From Phaeobacter inhibens DSM 16374 (GTDB lineage: Bacteria > Pseudomonadota > Alphaproteobacteria > Rhodobacterales > Rhodobacteraceae): 64,000 nt of DNA. How positions within the stretch are numbered: the first letter of the stretch is position 1; each line of letters begins with the position of its first letter. The notes beneath the pieces are model-generated. The model worked only from the letters and a program-made list of their open reading frames with translations, had not been told where the DNA came from and did not search any database. The position numbers and the translations under genes were made by a program. Positions 1 to 8,096 of this stretch are shown here, one piece after another. The DNA lies in the NCBI RefSeq assembly GCF_000473105.1, contig NZ_AXBB01000004.1, forward strand, positions 1 to 64,000. Reading direction: 5' to 3'.

Positions 1-90
1 AGTTTGGCGTCAATGAAAAACGAGTGATACCAATAAGATAGGGTAGGTGGGCGCAAGTCGTGGCAGACCGTGCAGATCGCCCTAAGCGCT

Positions 91-135
91 CTCATAACCT
101 GAAGGTCGTAGGTTCAAACCCTACTCCCGCAACCA
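91..135 (+). other. 3' half of initiator tRNA (tRNA-fMet), probable attachment-site remnant
   Basis: The stretch reads as the anticodon loop CTCATAA (anticodon CAT), the 3' anticodon strand CCTGA, a variable loop, a perfect T arm (GTAGG, TTCAAAC, CCTAC), acceptor strand TCCCGCA, discriminator A and CCA. This matches the 3' half of bacterial initiator tRNA. The bases upstream (59-90) do not pair with it as D arm, 5' anticodon strand or acceptor strand, so the gene is not intact. Integrases that target tRNA genes usually leave a 3' tRNA half of this kind at the distal end of an island. No integrase lies in this window, so the att role is inference. Confidence 0.6.
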
Positions 136-158
136 AATATACCAAGCAATAACGCAAC

Positions 159-176
159 AGCGCCCCAAGGGGCGCT
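159..176 (+). terminator. Hairpin downstream of the tRNA fragment
   Basis: AGCGCCCC-AA-GGGGCGCT forms a perfect 8-bp stem with a two-base loop, 23 bases beyond the tRNA CCA. A tRNA terminator would sit here, but only a short mixed tract follows (TCTCGCGTTT), so it is a weak intrinsic terminator at best. Confidence 0.35.
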
Positions 177-229
177 TCTCGCGTTTGTAGCCAGAGATGC
201 CCGGAAACACTACAGAAATATAAGGCGCG

Positions 230-1114
230 TTAGGTCGGGGTAAGGCTCCCGATCCTATTCCAAAGCTCATCAGCAACAACACCGATCGCCTGGTCCCTGC
301 GCCTCATCTTGAAGAGTGTGGTCCGGCGCAGGGGGAAACCCTCTAGGTTGAGGGAGAGCAGGTCCCCGGATCGCCGTTCCTCAACCGTCATGTGGTCGGG
401 CAAGCCGCCCCAGCCAAAGCCTGCGAGGATCACTTTTTTCTTGGCGGCAAGATCGGATACGGTCCATTTCAGCCCGCCTGCCAACAGGTCGCGGCTTTGC
501 TCATGGACCGCTGTGCCGGAGTCCGCGGCGACCACTTGCACATGACCCTGCATTTCGTTGGCTGCCAAGGCGCGGGAGGTGGCGGGCAGGCCCAGATCTG
601 GGCTGGCGACCGGTCGGATCGTGACCTCTCCGACTGGTTCCGCCTCCACAGTATCGAGCGGCACCCCGGCCAGCGAGGCAAGCGCGATATCGGCCGTGCC
701 CTCCAGCAGGCGGGCAATCGGACCACCCATCATTTCCATCCGCAGCCGCAGGTGGGTCGCCGGGTGGCGTTGCCCGGTGTCTGCAAGGGGCGGCAAAAGA
801 AGGTCCAGATCCATTGTGGCGCTGACGGCGATGGTCAACTCCGGCTCTTCACGAGCGCGCAGCCGGGCCGCAGTGGTGCGCAGCCCTTGCATCTGGCGTA
901 GCACTCTAGACGCTTCGCGGTAGAAAATTTCCCCTGCCGGGGTGAGGACCGGGCGGTAGGCCTCGCGGTTGAACAGCTCCAGCTCCAGTTGTTCTTCTAA
1001 CTGGCGGATTGTGTGGCTGATGGCGGATTGTGATTTGTGCAGACGCTCAGCGGCGCCGCGGAAGGTGCCGGTTGAAACAATTGCGTCGAGAGCGATGAGC
1101 TGGTCGTGTTTCAT
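230..1114 (-). CDS. LysR-family transcriptional regulator
   Basis: This 294-residue protein has the LysR layout. An N-terminal winged helix-turn-helix (about residues 3-62, including the run GAAERLHKSQSAISHTI) is followed by a helical linker and a type 2 periplasmic-binding-like effector domain from about residue 90. Length is typical for the family. It is transcribed away from the glutathione transferase operon that starts 105 bp from its own start codon, the usual arrangement for a LysR regulator and its target. The effector is unknown; an aromatic or electrophile is plausible from the target genes but is inference. Confidence 0.88.
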   Translation of the reverse strand: MKHDQLIALDAIVSTGTFRGAAERLHKSQSAISHTIRQLEEQLELELFNREAYRPVLTPAGEIFYREASRVLRQMQGLRTTAARLRAREEPELTIAVSATMDLDLLLPPLADTGQRHPATHLRLRMEMMGGPIARLLEGTADIALASLAGVPLDTVEAEPVGEVTIRPVASPDLGLPATSRALAANEMQGHVQVVAADSGTAVHEQSRDLLAGGLKWTVSDLAAKKKVILAGFGWGGLPDHMTVEERRSGDLLSLNLEGFPLRRTTLFKMRRRDQAIGVVADELWNRIGSLTPT

Positions 1115-1165
1115 GGCGGTGCAACATGATCCATTTTTCTAATCGTTACTATGAGAACACAATAT

Positions 1166-1178
1166 TATCAATCGATCA
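1166..1178. promoter_or_regulatory. Possible LysR-type (T-N11-A) site between divergent genes
   Basis: TATCAATCGATCA fits the T-N11-A frame of LysR operators and lies in the AT-rich 105-bp region between the LysR gene and the GST gene, 42 bases before the GST start. Internal symmetry is imperfect, so this is only a candidate. Confidence 0.25.
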
Positions 1179-1219
1179 TACGAGACGGTAACCAGTGGGC
1201 ATCATCATAGGAGATCGTC

Positions 1220-1831
1220 ATGAAACTCTACTACAAACCCGGAGCCTGCCCACTGGCCAGCCATATTGCCCTGCAGGAGACCGGCCGCCCCTTTGAAATC
1301 GAGGCTGTCGATACTGCCGCGGGTCGGACCGAAGGTGGTGCAGATTACCTCGCAATCAATCCAAAAGGTTACGTTCCGGCGTTGCGTCTGGAGGACGGCA
1401 GCATTCTTACCGAAGGACCGGCCATTTTGCAGTATATCGCCGACAGCCACCCGGAGGCTGGCCTGGTGCCAGCGGCGGGGACCTTTGCGCGCGCCCGGAT
1501 GCAGGAACAGCTGAACTGGATCGGGACCGAACTGCACAAAGCGTTCGGCCCGCTGTTTCGCGAAGGCACCAGTGAGGCTGGTCAGGACGAAGCGCGCGTT
1601 GCTGTTGCGGGCAAATTCGATCTGATCGAGACGCAGCTGGAAGATGGCCGCGAATGGTTGGTTGCGGATCAGTTCTCTGTTGCGGATGCCTATTTGTTCG
1701 TAGTCTCGAACTGGGCCAATTTCACCGGTATCGACTTGGCGCGTTGGCCCTACCTCGCGGCCTTTGTGAGCCGAACAGCCGCCCGCCAATCTGCTCAGGC
1801 GGCGATGCGTGCAGAGGGGCTGATCCAATGA
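1220..1831 (+). CDS. Glutathione S-transferase (beta-class-like)
   Basis: This 203-residue protein has an N-terminal thioredoxin fold (residues 1-80) and a C-terminal helical GST domain. The start MKLYYKPGAC places a cysteine at residue 10, as in bacterial beta-class GSTs where that Cys contacts glutathione. The cis-proline segment NPKGYVPAL and the glutathione-carboxylate-binding region around LTEGPAILQYI follow. A strong ribosome site (AGGAGA) precedes the ATG. It probably conjugates glutathione to electrophiles in the cytosol or acts as a GSH-dependent isomerase or reductase. Its stop overlaps the next start (ATGA), so it leads a three-gene operon divergent from the LysR gene. Confidence 0.9.
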   Translation: MKLYYKPGACPLASHIALQETGRPFEIEAVDTAAGRTEGGADYLAINPKGYVPALRLEDGSILTEGPAILQYIADSHPEAGLVPAAGTFARARMQEQLNWIGTELHKAFGPLFREGTSEAGQDEARVAVAGKFDLIETQLEDGREWLVADQFSVADAYLFVVSNWANFTGIDLARWPYLAAFVSRTAARQSAQAAMRAEGLIQ

Positions 1832-2208
1832 CGCCTGTTGATCACAAAGAGGTCGGTAAGTTGATGGAAACCTATTTCGAGGGCCTCCATCAAGCCGATA
1901 GCGCCATGCTGCGCGACGTCTTTCACCCGCAGCTGGCATATGTCTGCGCTACCGAAGGAGATGAGCTGTACCTTGATCTTGAGACCTACATGGCCCGCGT
2001 GGATGGAAGAGAGCCGCCGGCCAGGCGCGGCGAGCAGCGCGAGGAGGAGGTTCTGGAGGTGGCCTTTGCCAGCGATCGGCTGGCCTGCGTGAGCGCCCGT
2101 ATGACCATGATGGGACGTGATTTCCATGACCTTCTTACTCTTGTTCGTCACGGTGCCGAATGGCGTATCGTTGCGAAAGTGTTCTCCTATGTACCAGGAA
2201 AGGACTGA
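1828..2208 (+). CDS. NTF2-like (SnoaL / lumazine-binding-like) protein
   Basis: This 126-residue protein has an NTF2-like alpha/beta cone fold. It opens with a helical segment (KEVGKLMETYFEGLHQADSA), then DVFHPQLAYV, and ends in the strand pair LTLVRHGAEWRIVAKVF typical of the Lumazine_bd_2 / DUF4440 group. The ATG overlaps the GST stop by four bases (ATGA); a longer upstream reading would run inside the GST gene. NTF2-like folds act as small isomerases, hydrolases or carrier domains. Sitting between a GST and a tautomerase suggests a step in small-molecule isomerisation, but no reaction can be assigned. Confidence 0.8.
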   Translation: MTPVDHKEVGKLMETYFEGLHQADSAMLRDVFHPQLAYVCATEGDELYLDLETYMARVDGREPPARRGEQREEEVLEVAFASDRLACVSARMTMMGRDFHDLLTLVRHGAEWRIVAKVFSYVPGKD

Positions 2209-2211
2209 ATG

Positions 2212-2433
2212 ATGCCTTATGTGAATATCAAGGTGACCCGCGAGGGTGGTCCCGATGGCACTGGTCCCAGCGCTGAGCAGAAAGCACAGCTGATCAGCGG
2301 CGTCACCGGTCTATTACAGGACGTTCTGGGCAAGTCCCCGGCGACCACATTTGTGGTGATCAGTGAGGTGCCGCTGGAGGATTGGGGCATTGGCGGCCTG
2401 CCGGTGCAGGAGTACCGGAGGCAGGTGCAATGA
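2212..2433 (+). CDS. 4-oxalocrotonate tautomerase family protein
   Basis: The start was chosen at the second of two consecutive ATG codons because this places proline directly after Met (MPYVNIKVT). In this superfamily the N-terminal Pro, exposed after Met removal, is the catalytic base. The product is about 73 residues, close to the 60-80 of 4-OT subunits, and has the family segments SAEQKAQLISGVTGLL and TTFVVISEVPLEDWGIGG. It ends the LysR-governed operon. Its role is probably keto-enol tautomerisation of an unsaturated acid. The exact substrate cannot be read from sequence. Confidence 0.85.
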   Translation: MPYVNIKVTREGGPDGTGPSAEQKAQLISGVTGLLQDVLGKSPATTFVVISEVPLEDWGIGGLPVQEYRRQVQ

Positions 2434-2508
2434 AGAAAGGACTGAAAGAGGCGTTGGAGATCCGCTGGTAATCCGGGCGATGTACCGCTTTCCTCGGGCA
2501 GAATAATC

Positions 2509-2542
2509 ACGGGCACAGGCGGAGAACTCCGCCTGTGCCCGT
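2509..2542. terminator. Bidirectional hairpin between convergent genes
   Basis: A perfect 16-bp inverted repeat (ACGGGCACAGGCGGAG and its complement around AA) lies between the tautomerase gene and the convergent oxidoreductase gene, 11 bases beyond the oxidoreductase stop. Tracts beyond it are only modestly T-rich, the minus side more so (GATTATTCT). Confidence 0.7.
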
Positions 2543-2553
2543 CGCCGCTGGTA

Positions 2554-3420
2554 TCAGAAAATGGCATGATCCAGGACGAGTTTGCCGGTAAGTCCAGGGG
2601 TTTCCAGCCTGCGGTGTGCCTCTGATATCTGATCAAGCGGCAGTATCTCTTCGACCTCGGGGATCAGGTCGCCTTGTGCCAGCCAGTCTGCCAAGGGCGC
2701 CAGAAGGTCTTGATTGGCCGGGTTCTGAACTGTCACAGGCGTGATGCCGCGCGCGGGGGTGAAGACCCCTCCCGGCTTCCACCATTCTGGAACGATGGTC
2801 ACATAGGCGCCGCCATCCTTGACAGCTGCAAACGCCTTTTGCGCGTGCTGGCAACCGCGTACATCAATGGCCCCATCGACACCGAGCGCATCCGGGGGCG
2901 CCAGTTTGAACCCCAGCAAGGGTGCAATTTTCGCAGCTATTGCGCCGACCGCCCCCTTGGGATTGTTGATCAGGATAAGGGCACCCGGTGCCAGATCCAG
3001 CGCCTGAAGCGCCGCCAAGGCGGTGCTGCCGATCAGCGGTACCGCTGCGGCAGTTGTGATGGGGACCGCATCCGCGATTTTTACAACCTGGCTGGCTGGC
3101 AGCGCGGCAAATTGCGCATGGGTGCCGACCAATGAACCCGGCTGAGGCGAAATGGCCATCACCCGATCGCCGGGCGCGAAGCCATCAGTTTCTGACCCAA
3201 GCGCCTCGACCGTACCAGCGGCATCCCAGCCCAGGACCATCGGAAAATGGGCCGTGTCATCAGGCAGGATCTGCCCTGAGCGGACACCAGCATCCACCGG
3301 GTTCACACTGGATGCGTGGATCCTGATCAGCAGCTCCCCGGACTTGGGATCCGGGCGCGGCAGTTCCGTCATTCGAAAGACGTTAACATCGCCAAAGGTC
3401 TCGATAATTGCAGCCTTCAT
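2554..3420 (-). CDS. Zinc-independent MDR-family NADP-dependent oxidoreductase
   Basis: This 288-residue member of the medium-chain dehydrogenase/reductase superfamily belongs to the quinone-oxidoreductase branch. It has an N-terminal GroES-like domain (MKAAIIETFG to about residue 110, with SVNPVDAGVRSG and VLGWDAAGTVEALG) and a Rossmann domain around residues 120-250. The catalytic and structural zinc cysteines of alcohol dehydrogenases are absent. The protein is shorter than usual (about 330), with a compact nucleotide-binding region. It is transcribed divergently from a TetR regulator with repeated operator-like sequences between them, so TetR control of a quinone- or enone-detoxifying reductase is likely. 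Confidence 0.85.
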   Translation of the reverse strand: MKAAIIETFGDVNVFRMTELPRPDPKSGELLIRIHASSVNPVDAGVRSGQILPDDTAHFPMVLGWDAAGTVEALGSETDGFAPGDRVMAISPQPGSLVGTHAQFAALPASQVVKIADAVPITTAAAVPLIGSTALAALQALDLAPGALILINNPKGAVGAIAAKIAPLLGFKLAPPDALGVDGAIDVRGCQHAQKAFAAVKDGGAYVTIVPEWWKPGGVFTPARGITPVTVQNPANQDLLAPLADWLAQGDLIPEVEEILPLDQISEAHRRLETPGLTGKLVLDHAIF

Positions 3421-3438
3421 TTGTGCCTCCTTTATTTG

Positions 3439-3501
3439 TAGTGATCGTTAAATAATGAGCCGCTTGTCTGGTCAAGTATTTTTGTGTAGTGATCGATAAA
3501 T
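3439..3501. promoter_or_regulatory. Pair of direct repeats, candidate TetR operators
   Basis: TAGTGATCGTTAAAT (3439-3453) and TAGTGATCGATAAAT (3487-3501) are 15-bp direct copies differing at one base, 48 bp apart. They flank the whole divergent promoter region. The half-site TAGTGATC resembles half of the palindrome TAGTGATCACTA used by TetR-type regulators of oxidoreductase genes. The second copy ends four bases before the assigned tetR start codon. Confidence 0.55.
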
Positions 3502-3504
3502 TAA

Positions 3505-4107
3505 ATGGAGGTGACCTTGGGACGGCAGCGGAGTTTTGATACCGAACACGCGATTGAGCAGGCGATGCTGCTGTTCTGGGAGCGGGGGTATGAGGCGGCA
3601 TCCATGGCCGACCTCAGCGCCGTCATGGGGGTGAACCCTCCCAGCATCTACGCGGCCTTCGGCAACAAACAGGCGTTGTTTGAACAGTGCGCTGCCCACT
3701 ACGCGCAAAGCATTGCAGCCTACGCCCCGCGTGCCCTTGACGAGGAAACAACCACCGCCAAGGCATTGCGCCGCTACGTGGCAGAGGCCATTGAGGCATT
3801 CTGCGCCGAAGAAAGACCCAGAGGCTGTCTGCTCGTCAGTGCTGCAACCAATTGCGGAAAAGGCAGCGCAGGCGCTCAGGAGCTGTTGACAGGATACAGG
3901 CAAGCCAGCGAGACGATGATCGCAGATCGCATCCGACGCGGTATCACAGAGGGGGACATGCCTGCTTGCACCGAGCCCGATCTACTGGCGAAATACGTCG
4001 CGGTTCTGATCCAGGGGCTTGCAGCGCAGGCGCGCGACGGGGCTACAGCGCCTGATTTGGGAAAAGTGGCAGAGCTGGCACTCAACCAGCTTCCTGTGTC
4101 ATCATAA
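3505..4107 (+). CDS. TetR/AcrR-family transcriptional regulator
   Basis: This 200-residue regulator has an N-terminal TetR helix-turn-helix (about residues 8-55: FDTEHAIEQAMLLFWERGYEAASMADLSAVMGVNPPSIYAAFGNKQALF) and a helical ligand-binding domain (from about 75, GCLLVSAATNCG). The C-terminal half resembles the TetR_C group next to oxidoreductases. The ATG lacks a clear upstream Shine-Dalgarno. A GGAGGTGA lies just inside the reading frame, so the true start may be slightly downstream. It is divergent from the MDR oxidoreductase and probably represses it and itself. Confidence 0.88.
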   Translation: MEVTLGRQRSFDTEHAIEQAMLLFWERGYEAASMADLSAVMGVNPPSIYAAFGNKQALFEQCAAHYAQSIAAYAPRALDEETTTAKALRRYVAEAIEAFCAEERPRGCLLVSAATNCGKGSAGAQELLTGYRQASETMIADRIRRGITEGDMPACTEPDLLAKYVAVLIQGLAAQARDGATAPDLGKVAELALNQLPVSS

Positions 4108-4214
4108 CACTCTGGCCGTCGCTACCATGCGGGACAACCCATCGGCCTGCTCAGAGTTAACGCACCGATGTCTTTTGGATGGCTGCGTCTCGTGTCATTG
4201 ATCTAAGCGGGCAA

Positions 4215-7200
4215 TCAGTCCCGCAATACCGCAGCAAGTGCCGCAGCCAGATCTCTCGGGTGGACGGGTTTTTGCAGCAGCGGGGCCGTGACCGGGCCCA
4301 TCTCATCCGGCGTGTATCCGGTGAAGCCGGAGGTGTAGATCACGGGCATTCCCGGATGGACCTGGCGGATACGGTTGGCCAGTTCAAAGCCGCCGATGGA
4401 GCCTGGCATCACCACATCGGTCAGCAGCAGATCGAACGGGTTGCTGTCCTGTAACAGCTCCAGCGCCTGTTGTGCTGAGCCGACCGACAGCACCTGGTAG
4501 CCAAGCGTCACGAGCATGTCGCGGGTCATCTGGCGAAGATCCGGTTCATCCTCCGCCAGAAGAATGGTCTCACCGGCGCCTTTCTCAAGGGGGGTGTCAG
4601 GGGCGGCAGCTTTGGGCAGGCTCAGATCGGAGCCGCGCGGCAGGGTCAATTGCACAGTGGTGCCGCCGCCCGGTTGGGAGTAGACCCGCAGATCGCCGTT
4701 TGAGTGGCGGGCAAAGCCATACACCATTGACAGCCCTAGCCCGGTGCCCGAATTGGCGTCTTTGGTGGTAAAGAACGGGTCGGTACAGCGGATCAGCGTG
4801 GCGTTGTTCATGCCCGGACCATCATCCGTGACAGAGAGTTCAACATAGCGGTGGTTTGCATTGGCAGCAGAGGTGCCCAGACCTTTGTCGTCGTTTCTGC
4901 TTTTGGCCCCCGGGCGGTCTTGCGGGGCAGCTACTGGCCGGGCCTTCAGGGTGATGCGGGTGCCGTGACCGCTGCTCATGATGGCATCGCGGCTGTTGAG
5001 AACCAGATTCATCAGCGCGGTTTCCAGCTGTGCAGGATCGCAATAGACCAGCAAGTCGGGATCGGCCTCCTGCACCTGTATCTCAATCCGCGTCTCGAGC
5101 ATCGGGCGGATCAGGTCGTGAAACTCTGTCAGAGTTTCCTGAACCGGTTTGGCCATGGCAAAACCGGGCTGACGTTTGGCAAAGGCCAGCAGCCGCGTTG
5201 TCAGCTGTCGGCCCCGGTTGATGGTGGTTGTTGCAATGCCAAGGAACCGCGCCCGGTGCTCGGAGGTGGTTGCGGTTCCTGCGAGATCCACCGCATAGAG
5301 CAGCGATGCCAGCAGATTGTTGATATCATGGGCAATACCACCCGTCAGCTCACCCAGCGCATCCAGCCTGTTCCTGCGGTCGTTGACCTGCCGGTTTAGT
5401 TCCTCGTTGGTGACATCGTCCAGCACCAACACCAAGGCCACACCTTGGTGTTCGTTTTTCGGAACTGCGCTTCGGACCCGGACATATCGATGGTCATCGC
5501 TGTTGGCGCTGCGCCGCAGCAGATGGGTTTCTCCTGACAGGACATGGCCCGAACGGGCGCGCTGCAGCGGATCGGCGCTGGCAATCAACGGGGAGAGGGT
5601 GTCCTTATCGAGAAAGCGGATCGCCTCGGGCCAGGCAAACGGGGTCTCGGCGGATATGTCCCCCAGCATATGGCGGGCGGGGTGGTTGATCCGGATGATC
5701 TGCCCCGCACGGTCAAAGGCGACAATTCCGCTGGTGGCTGCGTTCAGCACCACTTCCAGTTCATCCCGGATCTCCGCAATCTCTGCGGCGCGTCTGGCCT
5801 TGTCTGCGGCGATGCGGCGGCGCGTGCGCAGTTTGTTCAGACCGAGCACACCCAACAGCGTCAGCAACCCGCCACCGATAGCATAGCCGAGCAGGCGCAG
5901 CCGCGCTGCATTCCAGAGTACGGGGGGCTCGAAATACTTGCGGCGCAGCTCGGCATATTCGGCGGAGACCAGATATTGCGGCAGAGCGAGATCCAGCTTG
6001 TCACGAACGTCACCCAGGCCAAAACGCAATGCCGGTGCGCGTTCATAACTCAGCAGTGCAGGCAGCACCTCAGTCAGAGCGTCGCGCATCCGGAGGTTTT
6101 CGGCGGCCACCAGCAGCTTATCCGGGTGATCGACCACCGCATCGACCTGTCCCGTTTGCAGCGCGGTCAGCAGGGCTGGCACAGAGCCCATCGGGACGAC
6201 CTGCCAGTCTAGTGCAGCCCCCATCGCCTGCGCAGTGGCGTTGTCAGCACGCACCCCGACCCGGCGCGCGCTAAGGTCCTCCGGTCGCGTGATGCGATCG
6301 GCCAAATCCACCTGGGTAAAGAGGGATTGCTCCGCCGCCAAAATCGGATGCGCGAAATCCATCTGTGCCTGTCGGGTGGCGGTGATCTGGGCTGCGGGGA
6401 GGATGTCGTAGGTGTCCGATTGTGGCCCGCGCAGCCAGGCCTCTTCGCTGATGGTCTGAAACTCCAGCTGCAACCCGGTGCGCCGGGCGAGGCCGCGCAG
6501 CACGTCAACCGCGAAGCCGGAAACCTGTCCATCGGCATTGATCACCTGATAGGGAGGAGAAGGGTAGACACCCACCCGCAGCACATCCGGAGCAGGCAGC
6601 GGGATATCCAGAAAATACTTCAGCAGCAGCGCGTCGAGGCGCCGGTCCTGCTTCATCCGGTCAAGCGCGGCTTCGATGTCTGGCATCAGATCAGCACGGC
6701 TTTCATGGAGGGCGACGAGCCGGTCAAATTGGCGCAAGGGCGGGTTGAGAAAGCTGACCCGCCCATCGACGGAGGCCAGCTTCGCGATATTGAATGCGAC
6801 AGGTTCCGGGATTAGCACGGCGTCAACCCGGTGAGATAGCAGCGCCATGACGGCGGCTTCGGGTGTCGTGAAATTCACCGTGGTATTGCGGGCAAGAAAC
6901 GCCTCCTGTTCAGAGCCGACCGCCGGTGGCACGATCCCCACGCGTACTCCGCTCAGCGTTGCGGTGGAGCGGCCCTGCACCGTGTCCGTCCGCATCATGG
7001 GGCGGAGTGTTTCGCTGGAAATCGGTGTTGAGAACAGATTGCTGTTCCGCAGTGCGGGCAGTTGGGCGATACCGGCAATCAGATCGGTGCGCCCTTCGGC
7101 CTGCGCCTGTACGAAATCACGGCTCGAAGTCACTGGCACCAGTGTGATGCTGGTCCCCAACTCGGTTGCGAGGTCCTGCGCTAACTCTACCAGAAATCCG

Positions 7201-7349
7201 GTTTCCTGGCCCTGGCTGTCGCGCTGCGCAAAGGGAGGAACCGACAGGAAGCCGATGCGCAACGGGTTCGGGCCGTCCTGCGACCAGCCCGGCAAGGCCA
7301 TAGTCACCAGCACAAGAAAGGAAAACAGGAACCGGATTGGTCTCGCCAT
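4215..7349 (-). CDS. Hybrid sensor histidine kinase with tandem periplasmic solute-binding domains
   Basis: This 1044-residue protein has these parts in order: signal peptide or anchor (1-24); a first family-3 solute-binding domain (about 28-250, LRIGFLSVPPF); a second one (about 255-473, LRVGVYPSPPYQV); one membrane helix (485-507); a PAS-like domain (about 530-648); HisKA with H674 in GGIAHDINN; an HATPase with N785 (LVLNSRDA), DDGPGM (842-847) and GTGLGL; and a C-terminal receiver with D978 and K1027. It probably senses an amino-acid-like ligand outside the membrane, autophosphorylates and relays to its own receiver. A receiver-only protein is encoded divergently and may be the output partner. 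No DNA-binding output is encoded beside it. Confidence 0.93.
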   Translation of the reverse strand: MARPIRFLFSFLVLVTMALPGWSQDGPNPLRIGFLSVPPFAQRDSQGQETGFLVELAQDLATELGTSITLVPVTSSRDFVQAQAEGRTDLIAGIAQLPALRNSNLFSTPISSETLRPMMRTDTVQGRSTATLSGVRVGIVPPAVGSEQEAFLARNTTVNFTTPEAAVMALLSHRVDAVLIPEPVAFNIAKLASVDGRVSFLNPPLRQFDRLVALHESRADLMPDIEAALDRMKQDRRLDALLLKYFLDIPLPAPDVLRVGVYPSPPYQVINADGQVSGFAVDVLRGLARRTGLQLEFQTISEEAWLRGPQSDTYDILPAAQITATRQAQMDFAHPILAAEQSLFTQVDLADRITRPEDLSARRVGVRADNATAQAMGAALDWQVVPMGSVPALLTALQTGQVDAVVDHPDKLLVAAENLRMRDALTEVLPALLSYERAPALRFGLGDVRDKLDLALPQYLVSAEYAELRRKYFEPPVLWNAARLRLLGYAIGGGLLTLLGVLGLNKLRTRRRIAADKARRAAEIAEIRDELEVVLNAATSGIVAFDRAGQIIRINHPARHMLGDISAETPFAWPEAIRFLDKDTLSPLIASADPLQRARSGHVLSGETHLLRRSANSDDHRYVRVRSAVPKNEHQGVALVLVLDDVTNEELNRQVNDRRNRLDALGELTGGIAHDINNLLASLLYAVDLAGTATTSEHRARFLGIATTTINRGRQLTTRLLAFAKRQPGFAMAKPVQETLTEFHDLIRPMLETRIEIQVQEADPDLLVYCDPAQLETALMNLVLNSRDAIMSSGHGTRITLKARPVAAPQDRPGAKSRNDDKGLGTSAANANHRYVELSVTDDGPGMNNATLIRCTDPFFTTKDANSGTGLGLSMVYGFARHSNGDLRVYSQPGGGTTVQLTLPRGSDLSLPKAAAPDTPLEKGAGETILLAEDEPDLRQMTRDMLVTLGYQVLSVGSAQQALELLQDSNPFDLLLTDVVMPGSIGGFELANRIRQVHPGMPVIYTSGFTGYTPDEMGPVTAPLLQKPVHPRDLAAALAAVLRD

Positions 7350-7583
7350 GTAGAAGGCTCCGTAACGCGCTGGCTCAGATTGGGATCGCGGATTGCCGCC
7401 ATGTTATAGGTGACCAGCCGGGAATGTCAGGCAAAACCGACCTCAGCTCCGGTTCTGTAACCGTTATGGCAGCTCGGCAATTGATCAAGCCCCGGACGCC
7501 GGGTAAAAGGTTTGCGGGAAAAACGGCAGTGCATCGATGTCTCGTTCGGGGCAGTATCGCCACGCTGCGGAGGAGCGACGGAT

Positions 7584-7991
7584 ATGGCCAACATACTGGT
7601 TCTGGAAGATGATGAGATCTTTGCCAGCCTTTTGCAGGTCTCCTTGGAGCAGGCCGGTCACTTTCCCATCATCTGCGAGGACGCGACCGAGACGATTGCC
7701 CAGTACAAGGAATATGACTTTGATCTGGTCATCACCGATCTGATCGTGAAGAAAAACAACCGCGCCATACCGGATGGGGGCGTGATGGTTATTTCCTTCC
7801 TGCAAGGGCTTGCCCGCGACGGGTACGAAATCCCGCCGATTATTGCGATGTCCGGGGCCACGCAGCGTCCGGGACTAGAGCAGTTACTGGTCACATCCAA
7901 GGATCTTGGCGCAACGGCGACATTGACGAAGCCGTTTGAGCCAGCAGAACTGCTGATCCTTATCAATCAGCTGCTAGAGCGCCCGACCTGA
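7584..7991 (+). CDS. Single-domain response regulator (receiver only)
   Basis: The 135-residue protein is a bare receiver domain with acidic pocket residues at 8-10 (LEDDE), the predicted phospho-acceptor D52 in DLVITDL and conserved K116 in LTKPFEP. No output domain follows. The start was set at the ATG preceded by AGGAG (7571-7575). A longer upstream reading lacks receiver homology. It is divergent from the hybrid kinase 234 bp away, so it is a likely phosphotransfer partner or phosphate sink. An insertion after the acceptor (VKKNNRAIPDGG) lengthens the beta3-alpha3 loop. Confidence 0.88.
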   Translation: MANILVLEDDEIFASLLQVSLEQAGHFPIICEDATETIAQYKEYDFDLVITDLIVKKNNRAIPDGGVMVISFLQGLARDGYEIPPIIAMSGATQRPGLEQLLVTSKDLGATATLTKPFEPAELLILINQLLERPT

Positions 7992-8043
7992 TCAATGCCC
8001 AGCGGCCGCTTTAGGGGGCAATCTGGATGCCGGGGGATAGAAA

Positions 8044-8079
8044 AGGCGCAGCCCGAATGCGGGATGCGCCTGATTTTTT
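8044..8079 (+). terminator. Rho-independent terminator after the receiver gene
   Basis: AGGCGCA pairs with TGCGCCT, with an inner GCCCG/CGGGA stem, and a run of six T follows (8074-8079). It lies about 50 bases after the response-regulator stop. Confidence 0.75.
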
Positions 8080-8096
8080 CGGTAGATGATCTGGTA

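Noticed and set aside
2430-2471. A 13-codon reading frame after the tautomerase gene
   Set aside because: Too short, with no conservation evidence. It begins where the tautomerase gene ends and probably reflects chance.
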